Source: Streptomyces sp. TRM68416
GTDB lineage: Bacteria; Actinomycetota; Actinomycetes; Streptomycetales; Streptomycetaceae
Length of the DNA: 64,000 nt
Assembly: GCF_014596915.1 (NCBI RefSeq)
Contig: NZ_JACVWU010000036.1
Location: forward strand, 17,097-81,096
Direction: 5' to 3'
Positions 27,227 through 35,165 of the stretch are shown piece after piece. The position numbers and the translations under genes are program-made. Position 1 is the stretch's first letter, and each line of letters opens with the position of its first letter. The notes under the pieces are model-generated. The model saw only the letters and a list, made by a program, of their open reading frames with translations, did no database searches and was not told the origin of the DNA.

Positions 27227-28654
27227 ATGTCCTTTCTGGAAGTCCTTGTCCTGCTGGGTGCCGTCGTGCTGGTGGTGGTGCGCTGGCTTCCCTCTGCCGT
27301 CCGCCCACGCGTCACGATCGCGGCGGGGGCGGTGTTCGTGCTGTCCGCGATCGTGCTGAGCGTGGTGGGAATCCGTTGGCAGCTGCTGCCAGTACTGGCA
27401 GGCGCTGTCGTCGCGTTGCCGTTCGCCCTCTCTCCCCTGCTGCGACGCCGTACCGGCCGGCCGACGTGGCGGGCCCGGTGGTGGCTGGCCCTGCCCGGGT
27501 CGGTGGCCTGCGTCGGCCTGATCGCCACGGGTCCGGTGGCCGCCTGGGCCTTTCCCGTACCCGTGTTCCCCGAGCCGTCGGGCCGTTTCGCGGTCGGCAC
27601 CCGCGTGGTGCAGTGGACCGACCCACGCCGCCCCGAGACCTTCACCGCCGATCCGCACGACCGGCGCACGGTCGTGGCCCAGCTCTGGTACCCCGCGCAG
27701 AAGAGCCCCGCCGGCACGCAGCGGGCCCAGTACCTCGGCCGCACAGAGCACGAGGCGCGCACCGTCTCCGACGCCCTCGCCCGCGCGGTCGGCCTGCCCG
27801 GCTTCCTGGTCGACGGCATCCCACGTGCCCGCACCCATTCGGTCTTCAACGCCCCGGTGGCCGACGGGGGCGGACGCTTCCCGGTCGTGCTGTTCTCTCC
27901 GGGATCGGGCGGGGTGCGCACCCAGAACACCGCCTGGGCGGAGGAACTGGCCAGCCACGGCTATCTGGTCGCCGCCCTCGACCACCCGTACGACTCCGCC
28001 GCCGTCGTCCTCACCGACGGCCGAACGATTCACACCAAGACCACCTCCACCGGCGACCGGGACAAGGACAACAAGCTGGCGGCCGACTGGACGACTGTTC
28101 GGGGCGCCGACCTCAGCTTCGTCCTCACTCAGCTGGACCGTCTGAGCGGAGGCGAGATCTCCGGCCCGCTGACCGGACGCCTGGACACCGGCCGAGTCGC
28201 GGCCGTCGGCCACTCCATGGGCGGTGCCGCCGCCCTGCAGGCAGCCCGGCAGGACCACCGGTTCGACGCCGTCATCGATCTGGACGGCTACCCCCACGGC
28301 CCCGCCTCCCCCTCCCTCCACCAGCCGACGCTCGCGCTCACCCAGGCCATCACCCCCGCAACCGACCCGCAGTACGTACCCCGCCTCACCAAGGCCCTCA
28401 AGCTCAACACCGCGACGAGCTACCGGCTCACCATCCCCGGCGCCGCACACCTCACCTTCATGGACGGCCCCCTGTACCTGCCGCCTGTGCCCTCGATAGT
28501 CGGCTCCCTGGGCCGCACCGAGAGCCCCCGCGTAGTCGCCGCAACCACTCTCGCCTTCCTGGACGCCACCCTGCGGCACAAACCCGGTGACCTGCCCGGC
28601 GTCCTGTCGGCCTACGGCGACCTCAGCGTCTACCACCCAAGCAACAACCGCTGA
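27227..28654 (+). CDS. Membrane-anchored alpha/beta hydrolase, PAF-acetylhydrolase-like
   Basis: A 475-residue protein. Three N-terminal membrane spans (EVLVLLGAVVLVVVRWLP; AAGAVFVLSAIVLSVVG; LLPVLAGAVVALPFAL) precede a lipase-like domain with the nucleophile elbow GHSMGG, an Asp in DAVIDLDGYPHG and a His in PGAAHLTFMD. The sequence HGYLVAALDHPYDSAA matches the platelet-activating-factor acetylhydrolase group, which cleaves short sn-2 acyl chains of phospholipids. ATG 27227 follows GGGA; GTG 27200 is an alternative. Confidence 0.85.
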   Translation: MSFLEVLVLLGAVVLVVVRWLPSAVRPRVTIAAGAVFVLSAIVLSVVGIRWQLLPVLAGAVVALPFALSPLLRRRTGRPTWRARWWLALPGSVACVGLIATGPVAAWAFPVPVFPEPSGRFAVGTRVVQWTDPRRPETFTADPHDRRTVVAQLWYPAQKSPAGTQRAQYLGRTEHEARTVSDALARAVGLPGFLVDGIPRARTHSVFNAPVADGGGRFPVVLFSPGSGGVRTQNTAWAEELASHGYLVAALDHPYDSAAVVLTDGRTIHTKTTSTGDRDKDNKLAADWTTVRGADLSFVLTQLDRLSGGEISGPLTGRLDTGRVAAVGHSMGGAAALQAARQDHRFDAVIDLDGYPHGPASPSLHQPTLALTQAITPATDPQYVPRLTKALKLNTATSYRLTIPGAAHLTFMDGPLYLPPVPSIVGSLGRTESPRVVAATTLAFLDATLRHKPGDLPGVLSAYGDLSVYHPSNNR

Positions 28655-29006
28655 CCAGCTGTGCGGCGGCAGCCGACGGCACGGCCGTTCCCCTTCCCGG
28701 CCGGAGCGCAGTCCGCGGTGCCGCCCCCCGCCGCGCCCAACGAACCCGTGCCATCCGGGGGTTCGCGGCGGCGCCATCCGTACAGCCGTCGCCGACCTCG
28801 TGCCCGAGCACACCGGCGATCGCGAGGAGACCCCGGCACCGGAGATCGCGGTCACCCGTGAGATGCCGGGCAAGGTCGCCGACTTCCGCCGCGCGACTGA
28901 ACCGGACGTCGTCGGGCGCGGCGCGCTCCCGGCCCAGCGCAAGGCCGGGTGCAGAGCGCACGGAAGCCCGCGCGACGTCTTGACGTGTCCCTGTCCGAGT
29001 GGGTTC
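28655..29006. other. Gene-free stretch before the mannanase
   Basis: About 350 bp with no convincing gene. The mannanase reading frame happens to be open here, but the translation (Arg/Pro-rich) has no family resemblance, and the signal peptide and ribosome site place the true start at 29070. Confidence 0.6.
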
Positions 29007-29022
29007 ATGGGAGCGCTCCCAT
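29007..29022. promoter_or_regulatory. Perfect CebR-type operator upstream of mannanase
   Basis: ATGGGAGCGCTCCCAT is a perfect 16-bp palindrome and contains TGGGAGCGCTCCCA, the consensus box of the LacI-family cellulose-utilisation repressor CebR of Streptomyces. It lies 48-63 bp before the mannanase start. Control by CebR or a close LacI homolog (mannan or cello-oligosaccharide induction) is inferred. Confidence 0.82.
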
Positions 29023-29069
29023 GCTTCTGCCGGTACTCACGTTCCCCGCGCTCACCTTCTGGAGTGGCA

Positions 29070-30740
29070 GTGAGAAGAGTCGCAGTGAGAAGAGAACGCA
29101 AGAGAAAGAGCCCCCCGACCGCCCTGCTGGCCCTGCTGACCGTGCTGGCCGCACTCCTCGGCCTGCCGGCCCTGGGCACGGCCCCCGCGCACGCGGCCGA
29201 CGAGCCCGGCACCCGGGCCACCGGTCTGCACATCAGCGACGGCCGCCTGCTCGAAGCCAACGGCAACGACTTCGTGATGCGCGGCGTGAATCACGCCCAC
29301 ACCTGGTACACCCACCAGAGGCAGTCCCTCGCCGACATCAAGAGGCTCGGCGCCAACAGCGTCCGCGTCGTCCTGTCCAACGGCCACCGCTGGACCCGGA
29401 ACGGCCCCGAGGACGTGGCCGCCGTCATCGCCGACTGCAAGGCCAACCGCCTGATCTGCGTCCTGGAAGTGCACGACACCACCGGTTACGGCGAGGAGCC
29501 CGCGGCGGCCACCCTCGACTCGGCGGCCGACTACTGGATCGGCCTGAAGGGCGTCCTCGCGGGCCAGGAGGACTACGTCGTGGTCAACATCGGCAACGAG
29601 CCCTGGGGCAACACCGATCCGGCCGGCTGGACCGCCCCGACGATCGCCGCGATCAAGAAGCTGCGGGCCGCCGGCCTGGAGCACACGATCATGGTGGACG
29701 CCCCCAACTGGGGCCAGGACTGGCAGGGCGTCATGCGCGCCAACGCCCGGACCGTCTACGACGCCGACACCACCGGCAACCTCATCTTCTCCATCCACAT
29801 GTACAGCGTCTTCGACACGGCGGCGGAGATCACCGACTACCTGAACGCCTTCGTCGCCGCCGAACTCCCCATCCTCATAGGCGAGTTCGGTGGCCCCGCC
29901 GACCAGTGGGGCGACCCGGACGAGGACACCATGATGGCCGCCGCCGAGCGGCTCGACCTCGGCTACCTGGCCTGGTCCTGGAGCGGCAACACCGACCCGG
30001 TCCTCGACCTGGCGATCGACTTCGACCCGAACCGGCTCAGCTCCTGGGGGCAGCGGATCTTCCACGGCGCCAACGGCATCGCCCAGACCTCGAAGGAGGC
30101 CACGGTCTTCGGCGGCACGACCCCCGACACCCGGGCCCCCACGGCCCCCGGCCCCCCGGCCGCCTCCGCGGTGACGGCCACCTCGGCGACGCTGACCTGG
30201 GCCGCGTCCTCGGACAACGTCGGAGTGACGGCGTACGACGTGGTGCGGGTCAGCGGCGGTACGGAGACGGCGTCGGCCTCCTCCACCACGACCACCGCGA
30301 CGGTCACCGGCCTCAACCCGAACACGTCGTACACCTTCGCGGTCTACGCCCGTGACGCGGCCGGCAACCGTTCGCCGCGCTCGGCGACGGTGAACGTCAC
30401 GACCCGGAGCACGCCCGCCGGCACATGCGCCGTCGGCTACCGCGTGACCGACGAATGGCCGGGCGGCTTCCAGGGCGAACTGACGATCCGCAACACGGGC
30501 ACGGCCGCCGTCGACGGCTGGACCCTGGACTTCGCCTTCCCCGACTCCCAGACGATCACCAACATGTGGGGCGGCACCCCGACCCAGAACGGCAGCGCGG
30601 TCTCGGTCGCCTCCGCACCCTGGACGAGCACGATCCCCGCGGCGGGCTCCGTCACGGTCGGCTTCACCGGCACGAAGGGCGCGACGAACCCCTCCCCGAC
30701 GGCCTTCACCCTGAACGGCGCGACCTGCACCACGTCCTGA
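29070..30740 (+). CDS. manA: Secreted GH5 beta-mannanase with FnIII and CBM2 domains
   Basis: A 556-residue secreted glycoside hydrolase cutting beta-1,4-mannan. The signal peptide has a basic start (MRRVAVRRERKRK) and hydrophobic core, with cleavage after AHA (about residue 43). The GH5 domain (about 45-345) has the acid/base Glu in NIGNEPWGN and the nucleophile Glu in ILIGEFGGP. A fibronectin III domain (about 355-440) and a family 2 carbohydrate-binding module (about 445-556, WPGGFQGELTIRNTG) follow. GTG 29070 has GGAG five bases upstream. Regulated by the palindrome upstream. The GH5_8 resemblance to known Streptomyces mannanases is strong. Confidence 0.94.
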   Translation: MRRVAVRRERKRKSPPTALLALLTVLAALLGLPALGTAPAHAADEPGTRATGLHISDGRLLEANGNDFVMRGVNHAHTWYTHQRQSLADIKRLGANSVRVVLSNGHRWTRNGPEDVAAVIADCKANRLICVLEVHDTTGYGEEPAAATLDSAADYWIGLKGVLAGQEDYVVVNIGNEPWGNTDPAGWTAPTIAAIKKLRAAGLEHTIMVDAPNWGQDWQGVMRANARTVYDADTTGNLIFSIHMYSVFDTAAEITDYLNAFVAAELPILIGEFGGPADQWGDPDEDTMMAAAERLDLGYLAWSWSGNTDPVLDLAIDFDPNRLSSWGQRIFHGANGIAQTSKEATVFGGTTPDTRAPTAPGPPAASAVTATSATLTWAASSDNVGVTAYDVVRVSGGTETASASSTTTTATVTGLNPNTSYTFAVYARDAAGNRSPRSATVNVTTRSTPAGTCAVGYRVTDEWPGGFQGELTIRNTGTAAVDGWTLDFAFPDSQTITNMWGGTPTQNGSAVSVASAPWTSTIPAAGSVTVGFTGTKGATNPSPTAFTLNGATCTTS

Positions 30741-30748
30741 CCACCGCA

Positions 30749-30787
30749 CCCGGCCCGGCTCCCCGTACGGCGGTGAGCCGGGCCGGG
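30749..30787 (+). terminator. Terminator of the mannanase gene
   Basis: CCCGGCCCGGCTC (30749-30761) pairs exactly with GAGCCGGGCCGGG (30775-30787), 13-nt loop, 9 bp after the stop codon. Confidence 0.8.
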
Positions 30788-30891
30788 CCGCGCGGTTCTC
30801 CGGTGTTCGCAGTGCTTCCCGTGCGCGTGTGTGCGTCCGGCACGAGACGGTGCGCCGGCAAATACGCCCGCAGGCGTCCGGGATCTCCAGG

Positions 30892-31335
30892 TCAGGGCCG
30901 GCTGTCCACGACGAAGCGGCGATTGAGCGTGATCTCGCGCGAGAGCAGGCCGGGGTCGGCGGTCACCGTCAGCTCGTACTCCCCGTCCCGCAACGCCCCC
31001 ACCTCGAGCACTCTGTGTTGTCCGACCCAGAGGGTGGGGACGATCTCGCCGTTCAGCCTGGCCTCGATACTGCGCAGGGCCTCATCGCGCAGAGCCCCGT
31101 CGTCGTTGTGATCGATCACGTCCACCGTGAGCGTGGTCGTGGAGGACCCGGCGGTGTTCAGCACGCCGTTGCCGGGGATGCCGCGTATCCGAAGCTCCGG
31201 CTCGTTCACCGCGTTGGCCACCGCGATGCCGCCGATCACCAGGGCGGCGGCGACAGCGGCGACCAGAAGTGCGATGCGTACCCTCCTCCGGAACCGGGCC
31301 CGCACGGGGTCCGACGTCTTCAGAGCCAGCCGCAT
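30892..31335 (-). CDS. Single-span membrane protein with extracytoplasmic domain, unknown function
   Basis: A 147-residue protein: short basic cytoplasmic start, one membrane segment (IALLVAAVAAALVIGGIAVANAV), and a 95-residue outer domain rich in beta-strand pattern (TTLTVDVIDHNDDGALRDE, YELTVTADPG). ATG 31335 was chosen because AAGGA lies 7 nt upstream; GTG 31341 is too near. The family was not recognised. Confidence 0.6.
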   Translation of the reverse strand: MRLALKTSDPVRARFRRRVRIALLVAAVAAALVIGGIAVANAVNEPELRIRGIPGNGVLNTAGSSTTTLTVDVIDHNDDGALRDEALRSIEARLNGEIVPTLWVGQHRVLEVGALRDGEYELTVTADPGLLSREITLNRRFVVDSRP

Positions 31336-31560
31336 GGACACATCCTTCGAGGAGTCGCTGTTGGGCGCCGTCGCTCACGGACTCCGACTCGCGGGCGCGG
31401 GTGTCCGGCGACCTCGATGGTGCCACCTCGGCCGTCACGTAATCCAGTCCGTCCTCACGTCCGGTGAACGAGTTCGCTGCTCAACGGGCGCTCGGCGCAG
31501 GCGAAACGCTCAAGATCCCGTGGCCTCTCCGCCCGACGGCGAATCCGATCCGGAAGACGC

Positions 31561-31797
31561 TCGCCCTCGTTCCGCACCGGACAGGGCACCAGCCTCGCGC
31601 TCGTCGGCGCGTACATGCTCGCCGCTTCCCCGGCCGACCGGGACCACGCCACAGGCTTCGCCGCCTACGAACACACCACCCGCGCGTTTGTGACCGTGCA
31701 CCAGGACCAGGTCGGCGAGGGCGGCGCCACACCCCCAGCAGCGGGCCGACCGGCCCACTCGGCCCTCACCCTGCCCGAACCCATGCCCACGCCGTAG
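31561..31797 (+). pseudogene. C-terminal remnant of a PHBH-type FAD monooxygenase
   Basis: In one frame the translation SFRTGQGTSLALVGAYML is the conserved TGQGTSLALVGAYxLA block found near the C-terminus of aromatic-ring FAD monooxygenases, followed by GFAAYEHTTRAFV as in that family. The N-terminal two thirds, including the GxGxxG FAD site, are absent and the sequence before 31561 does not continue it. It is a decayed fragment. Confidence 0.75.
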
Positions 31798-32076
31798 TCC
31801 CGAGCACGCACGCCGACGACGGCCGGTGACGGTGGCCGCGCAAAGCCTGACCGAGCCGCTGCCGCCGCCCGGCCCCAGAAGGCACCGGACCCGCGGTCGG
31901 TGCCGGACCAGCCGTGCCTGCCGTACATGCCGCACACGCCGTACATGCTCCGGCGTACGGCCATCGGGCAGTCGGTGCAGCGGCGAGTCCTTGCAGTGAG
32001 GTGCGGGCGGTGGGTGTCCCGGCTGCAGTCGCTTCGGTGCGACAGCGTTCGCGGCCGGCGATGGCAGGTGTGGATG
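31798..32076. other. Gene-free stretch
   Basis: About 280 bp with no recognisable gene or signal. It contains short imperfect repeats of GTACATGC. Together with the monooxygenase fragment to its left it looks like decayed sequence. Confidence 0.5.
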
Positions 32077-32298
32077 TCAGACGGGACGGGGAACGATGCG
32101 CACCGCCCGGTAGTCGTAACCGTCCTGCTCGAAGCCGGGTGCTTCCCAGGTGAGGTCGACCAGTTGCCCTGCTGCCAGCGTGCGAAAGCCGGGCGCCTGG
32201 ATGTCGGAGTAGTGGCCGAAGCACCCTCCGGGAGTCTCGGGCGAGTCGAGGACTCCCCAGCCCTCCTCGTCGTTCCACTCCCGCACGGTCGCAGTCAC
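32077..32298 (-). CDS. Cold-shock-domain protein
   Basis: A 73-residue single cold-shock (OB-fold) domain protein: MTATVREWNDEEGWGVLDSP matches the start of this actinobacterial subgroup, with the RNA-binding GCFGHYSDI motif and VDLTWEAPGFEQDGYDYRAV. The GTG start overlaps the stop of the truncated PIN gene by four bases (GTGA), so it is coupled to it. Confidence 0.85.
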   Translation of the reverse strand: MTATVREWNDEEGWGVLDSPETPGGCFGHYSDIQAPGFRTLAAGQLVDLTWEAPGFEQDGYDYRAVRIVPRPV

Positions 32299-32630
32299 GA
32301 CTGCGGCGGCTCATCAATGCGTGCGCTTACCTGCAGACCTGCTGCCTTCAGCATGTCGCGCGCCATGGCGATCTCTTGGTCGTCAGTGTGCATGATGCGG
32401 ATCCGGGACAGCGTCCGGTTCCACAGTGCCTGCCTCGACGTTGCGCGAGGATCCCGTGCTTCCAGGGTCGTGAGCGCCGAGGTGACGATCGGGATGTCCA
32501 GCCGCGGAGCCGTCTTGATCAGCGCAGCCATCTCCCGGTCGCCCTGAACCGCCTTGGAGAGAGCCTCGGAGCCGGACACGAAGACGCGCTGTCGAGGCCG
32601 GTGCAGCTTGGCCCGGGCGGTGCGACTCAC
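32295..32630 (-). pseudogene. PIN-domain protein truncated at the C-terminus
   Basis: A 111-residue protein resembling VapC-like PIN toxins: SGSEALSKAVQGDREMAALI (the usual first strand D is replaced by G, VSGSEAL for xxDSEAL), IVTSALTTLEARDPR (conserved E), then helices up to RIDEPPQS. Family members continue with a DA-containing helix (xxAIDAxLA) and 30 more residues carrying the remaining acidic ligands; here the gene stops. Nuclease activity is very unlikely. Its stop overlaps the cold-shock gene start. Confidence 0.65.
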
Positions 32631-32740
32631 GCGGCCTCGTCCGAACCCGACCGCTGCTCGTCATGCCGACCGTCAATGGCGGCGATGCGGTCCGGTGCTG
32701 CTTGCTGCTCGTCGTCCGTCACGGCGGGCAGTCCGCTCAC
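32627..32740 (-). CDS. Possible antitoxin-like small ORF upstream of PIN gene
   Basis: A 37-residue frame (VSGLPAVTDDEQQAAPDRIA, then AIDGRHDEQRSGSDEAA) ends with a TGA overlapping the GTG start of the PIN gene, the arrangement usual for antitoxin-toxin pairs. Its length is short for an antitoxin and it may be a remnant. No family was recognised. Confidence 0.35.
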   Translation of the reverse strand: MSGLPAVTDDEQQAAPDRIAAIDGRHDEQRSGSDEAA

Positions 32741-32779
32741 GCATCGCTCACGCGCCGCCGACTGCTGAGCAGCGTGTGG

Positions 32780-33086
32780 TCAGATCTGGCCGACAGGGAA
32801 CGGGGCCGTTGCCTTGAGGACGCCGGTGAACACGTCTCCGTCCCCGGTAGGTCTTCGTCCCCGGTAGGTCTCCGTCCCCGGTAGGTCTCCGTCCCCGGTA
32901 GGTCTTCGTCGCGGGGTCGAACACGTAGGTGTACACGAGAGGAACGCCTGTCACGGCCTGCTCGATCCGCCAGCAGAAGCCGATACCTGCCTTGGCGTAC
33001 TGGTCGACCTTCACGATCCGGTCGGTGGTCTCCGAGCCCGGCGACACCACCTCCGCGACCAGCAGCACGTGCTCAGGGCGCGCCAT
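32780..33086 (-). pseudogene. Uma2-family endonuclease-like remnant, out of frame
   Basis: The first 57 codons (HVLLVAEVVSPGSETTDR, YAKAGIGFCWRIEQ, VYTYVFDPATKTYRG) are the core and C-terminal half of a Uma2 (DUF820, PD-(D/E)XK-like) protein; the N-terminal half is missing. A 17-bp tandem array then shifts the frame. One frame over, DVFTGVLKATAPFPVGQI followed by TGA (stop at 32780) is the normal family C-terminus. The literal frame instead runs into an Arg-rich tail. Non-functional as it stands. Confidence 0.75.
32834..32910. repeat. 17-bp tandem array, four copies plus a partial
   Basis: On the minus strand the unit GACGAAGACCTACCGGG (or with GG for GA) is repeated four times (32843-32910), followed by a partial unit. 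A 17-bp period changes the reading frame with each copy; only two or five copies would join both parts of the Uma2 gene in frame. Confidence 0.85.
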
Positions 33087-33138
33087 CTGTCCGGCACGCT
33101 GATCTCGCTCACGCGCTCTCTGGAAGCGGCAGGCCTGT

Positions 33139-34077
33139 TCAGACCGCTCGGCGGCTGATGATGCTGTACACCGACGCCTCGTCCTTGGCCAGCGCCGCGG
33201 AGAAGCTGACGGCCATCTCGCGCAGTTCCTCGATCGGGCCGCTCACCCCGTCCGGGAAGTGGCGCTCGATGTTGAGGCGGACCCGGCCGAACCAGTGGAT
33301 GATCTCGGCGTTGGACGGTGTGATGCGCATGTCCACCAGGGGCAGTTCGTGTTCTTCGAGGACACGGGCGAAGTAGGCGGGGCTCTTGCGGTTGCCGCAG
33401 GCCAGTCGGTCGACGGTGTCCGGGAGGGCGGGGCGGTAGGCGGTCAGGTCGGTCTTGTACAGGGTGTCGGAGACGATCAGCAGGCCGCCTGGACGGAGTC
33501 GTTTGGACACCGCCTTGACCGAAGTCTCGAACACGTCGTTGAGGAAGTGGGTGTACACCCCGCGGACGACCACGAGGTCGTAGGGGATCTCGGGCTCGGG
33601 CAGGAGGTCGACGTCCTGGCCGTCGCACAGATAGAGCCGGATCCTGTACGCGATGTCACCGCCGTGCAGCTTTTCGGCGCAGTATTCGAGCTGCCGCATG
33701 CTGATGTTCACGGCATCGATCCGTACCGCCTCGGGGAATCGTTCGGCCAGGTGGCGGCTGATGAAGCCCCAGCCACAGCCCAGGTCGAGGATGCGGTGAA
33801 GCCGCGGCCGTGCGGGTCCGGTCAGGCCGGCGATCTCCAGTTGGCGTTCGAAGTGGCGTACTTCGGACGGGCCGACCGAGCCCGGACTCGGTCCTGCGGT
33901 GAGCTCCTCCTCGCTGAACAGGCCGAACTGAAAGAGGAGGTTGTCCGGGCCGAGAGCCCTTTCCCACATCCAGGGCGGGTCGTCGTAGGTGTACTCGACC
34001 TTGGCGCGGTACGGGTCGGGGCGTGGGCTGTCGATGACGTGGATGGCGGATGCCGGGGAGCGGTGCATGGGGGGCAT
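33139..34077 (-). CDS. SAM-dependent methyltransferase, cyclopropane-synthase-like
   Basis: A 312-residue class I methyltransferase. The SAM motif I is ILDLGCGWGFISRHLAE; the preceding block (VEYTYDDPPWMWERALGPDN, LLFQFGLF) and RHFERQLEIAGL resemble CMAS/terpene C-methyltransferases. GGAGG lies six bases before ATG 34077. It is divergent from the four-gene terpenoid operon, with a 311-bp gap between, and is probably part of the cluster. It could methylate an isoprenoid diphosphate or the product. Confidence 0.85.
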   Translation of the reverse strand: MPPMHRSPASAIHVIDSPRPDPYRAKVEYTYDDPPWMWERALGPDNLLFQFGLFSEEELTAGPSPGSVGPSEVRHFERQLEIAGLTGPARPRLHRILDLGCGWGFISRHLAERFPEAVRIDAVNISMRQLEYCAEKLHGGDIAYRIRLYLCDGQDVDLLPEPEIPYDLVVVRGVYTHFLNDVFETSVKAVSKRLRPGGLLIVSDTLYKTDLTAYRPALPDTVDRLACGNRKSPAYFARVLEEHELPLVDMRITPSNAEIIHWFGRVRLNIERHFPDGVSGPIEELREMAVSFSAALAKDEASVYSIISRRAV

Positions 34078-34388
34078 GGGCGTCCTCCGGTAGCCCGACG
34101 GAAAGCGATTACGGCTCCGAGCGTGACGGACGTCGCACTGGGCGGATCTCCATGAAGGCGTCCCATGTCGGGGCCGCACCAGGGCGCATTGGAGTCCGGG
34201 GAGTACGTACGCCGACACGTGCAGCGCACATGCGTACGTCCCGCCTTCCTGCGCTCGGCTCTGCATCCGTGCACCGTGCCATGCCGGTGTCACGGGGGCG
34301 CCGACGGGAAAGGACAGCGCTTGCCCGGGCCGGACACGGATTCCTGGGGTCCGTCACGTCATCGAGGGGCGAGGATTGAGGAGGGGCG

Positions 34389-35165
34389 GTGGAGCCGGTT
34401 TTCGTCGTCACAGGGCTCGTCGGGTTCGTCTTCGGACTTCTGTGGATCGTTCTCTCGGTGGTGCGGGGGCGCCGGGACGGATGGGTGCCACTGCCGCCCC
34501 TGGTCCTGTGCGGGATACTCGCCTGGGACAGCCTGATGCTCTTCGGAGTCACCTCGGCATGGACCCTGACGTACGCCTTCGAGCCGTTCCTGGTGGCCTT
34601 CGAGGTCTATCTGTTCCGGCAGTTCATCCGGTACGGAGCCAAGGACTACCCGGGCATTCCCCGACGCCTGCTGATCGCGTCCGTCCTTGCCATGGCCGTC
34701 CTGGCGGTTGCCGCGTTCCAGTTCGTGGGCCGCGCGCTCGACGACAGCCACGGCGTCACGACCGGCATGTTCCTTCAGGCGGCGACACCTGCCGCGTGTC
34801 TGTCGATGCTCTACCGCCGCGGTTCGGCGGCCGGGCAGTCCGTACCCGCGGCGGTGTGCCTCCTGATCGCCCTGGCATCGCTGGGCACCGGCGCCGCGGT
34901 CGCCCCGCCCGACGACCGATACCAGGCCCTCCATGTCTTTCTCGCCGTCACGCAGGTGCTGCTGCAGGCCTGCTACCTGTGGGCGCTGACCGTGTACGGG
35001 CGGGCGGAGCGCGAAGGGCGGCCGTACCGGCCAACTGCCGTGTCACCCGCTGTGACCTCGCCCCGGGTTCCTTCGGAGGCATCAGAGGCATCAGGGAAAT
35101 CGAAGGCATCAAAGACATCAAAGACATCAAAGACATCGGAGACACCCGTGGAGAGCCACTCGTGA
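34389..35165 (+). CDS. Seven-span membrane protein resembling transmembrane terpene cyclases
   Basis: A 258-residue protein with about seven membrane spans. Its pattern (PLPPLVLCGILAWDSLMLFG, then VYLFRQFIRYGAKDYPG, then MFLQAATPAACLSMLYRRG and AGQSVPAAV) follows the PaxB/Pyr4-like and bacterial transmembrane terpene cyclase family, in which W-E-F, R-Y-G and G-Q-S blocks are conserved. D47 occupies the usual Glu position and E72 the later Asp, so key acids are swapped. The last 30 residues are a Lys/Ser/Thr repeat encoded by 9-bp ATCAAAGAC units. First gene of the operon; GTG 34389 follows GAGGAGGGG; its stop overlaps the next start. Cyclase function is inferred. Confidence 0.55.
   Translation: MEPVFVVTGLVGFVFGLLWIVLSVVRGRRDGWVPLPPLVLCGILAWDSLMLFGVTSAWTLTYAFEPFLVAFEVYLFRQFIRYGAKDYPGIPRRLLIASVLAMAVLAVAAFQFVGRALDDSHGVTTGMFLQAATPAACLSMLYRRGSAAGQSVPAAVCLLIALASLGTGAAVAPPDDRYQALHVFLAVTQVLLQACYLWALTVYGRAEREGRPYRPTAVSPAVTSPRVPSEASEASGKSKASKTSKTSKTSETPVESHS

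Noticed and set aside
28587..29069. Longer N-terminus for the mannanase
   Set aside because: The frame is open upstream, but the signal peptide and a ribosome site at 29061 fix the start at 29070, and the CebR-type box would otherwise lie inside the gene.
32834..32910. The short tandem array as a CRISPR array
   Set aside because: Units are 17 bp and directly adjacent, without spacers, and no cas gene is near.
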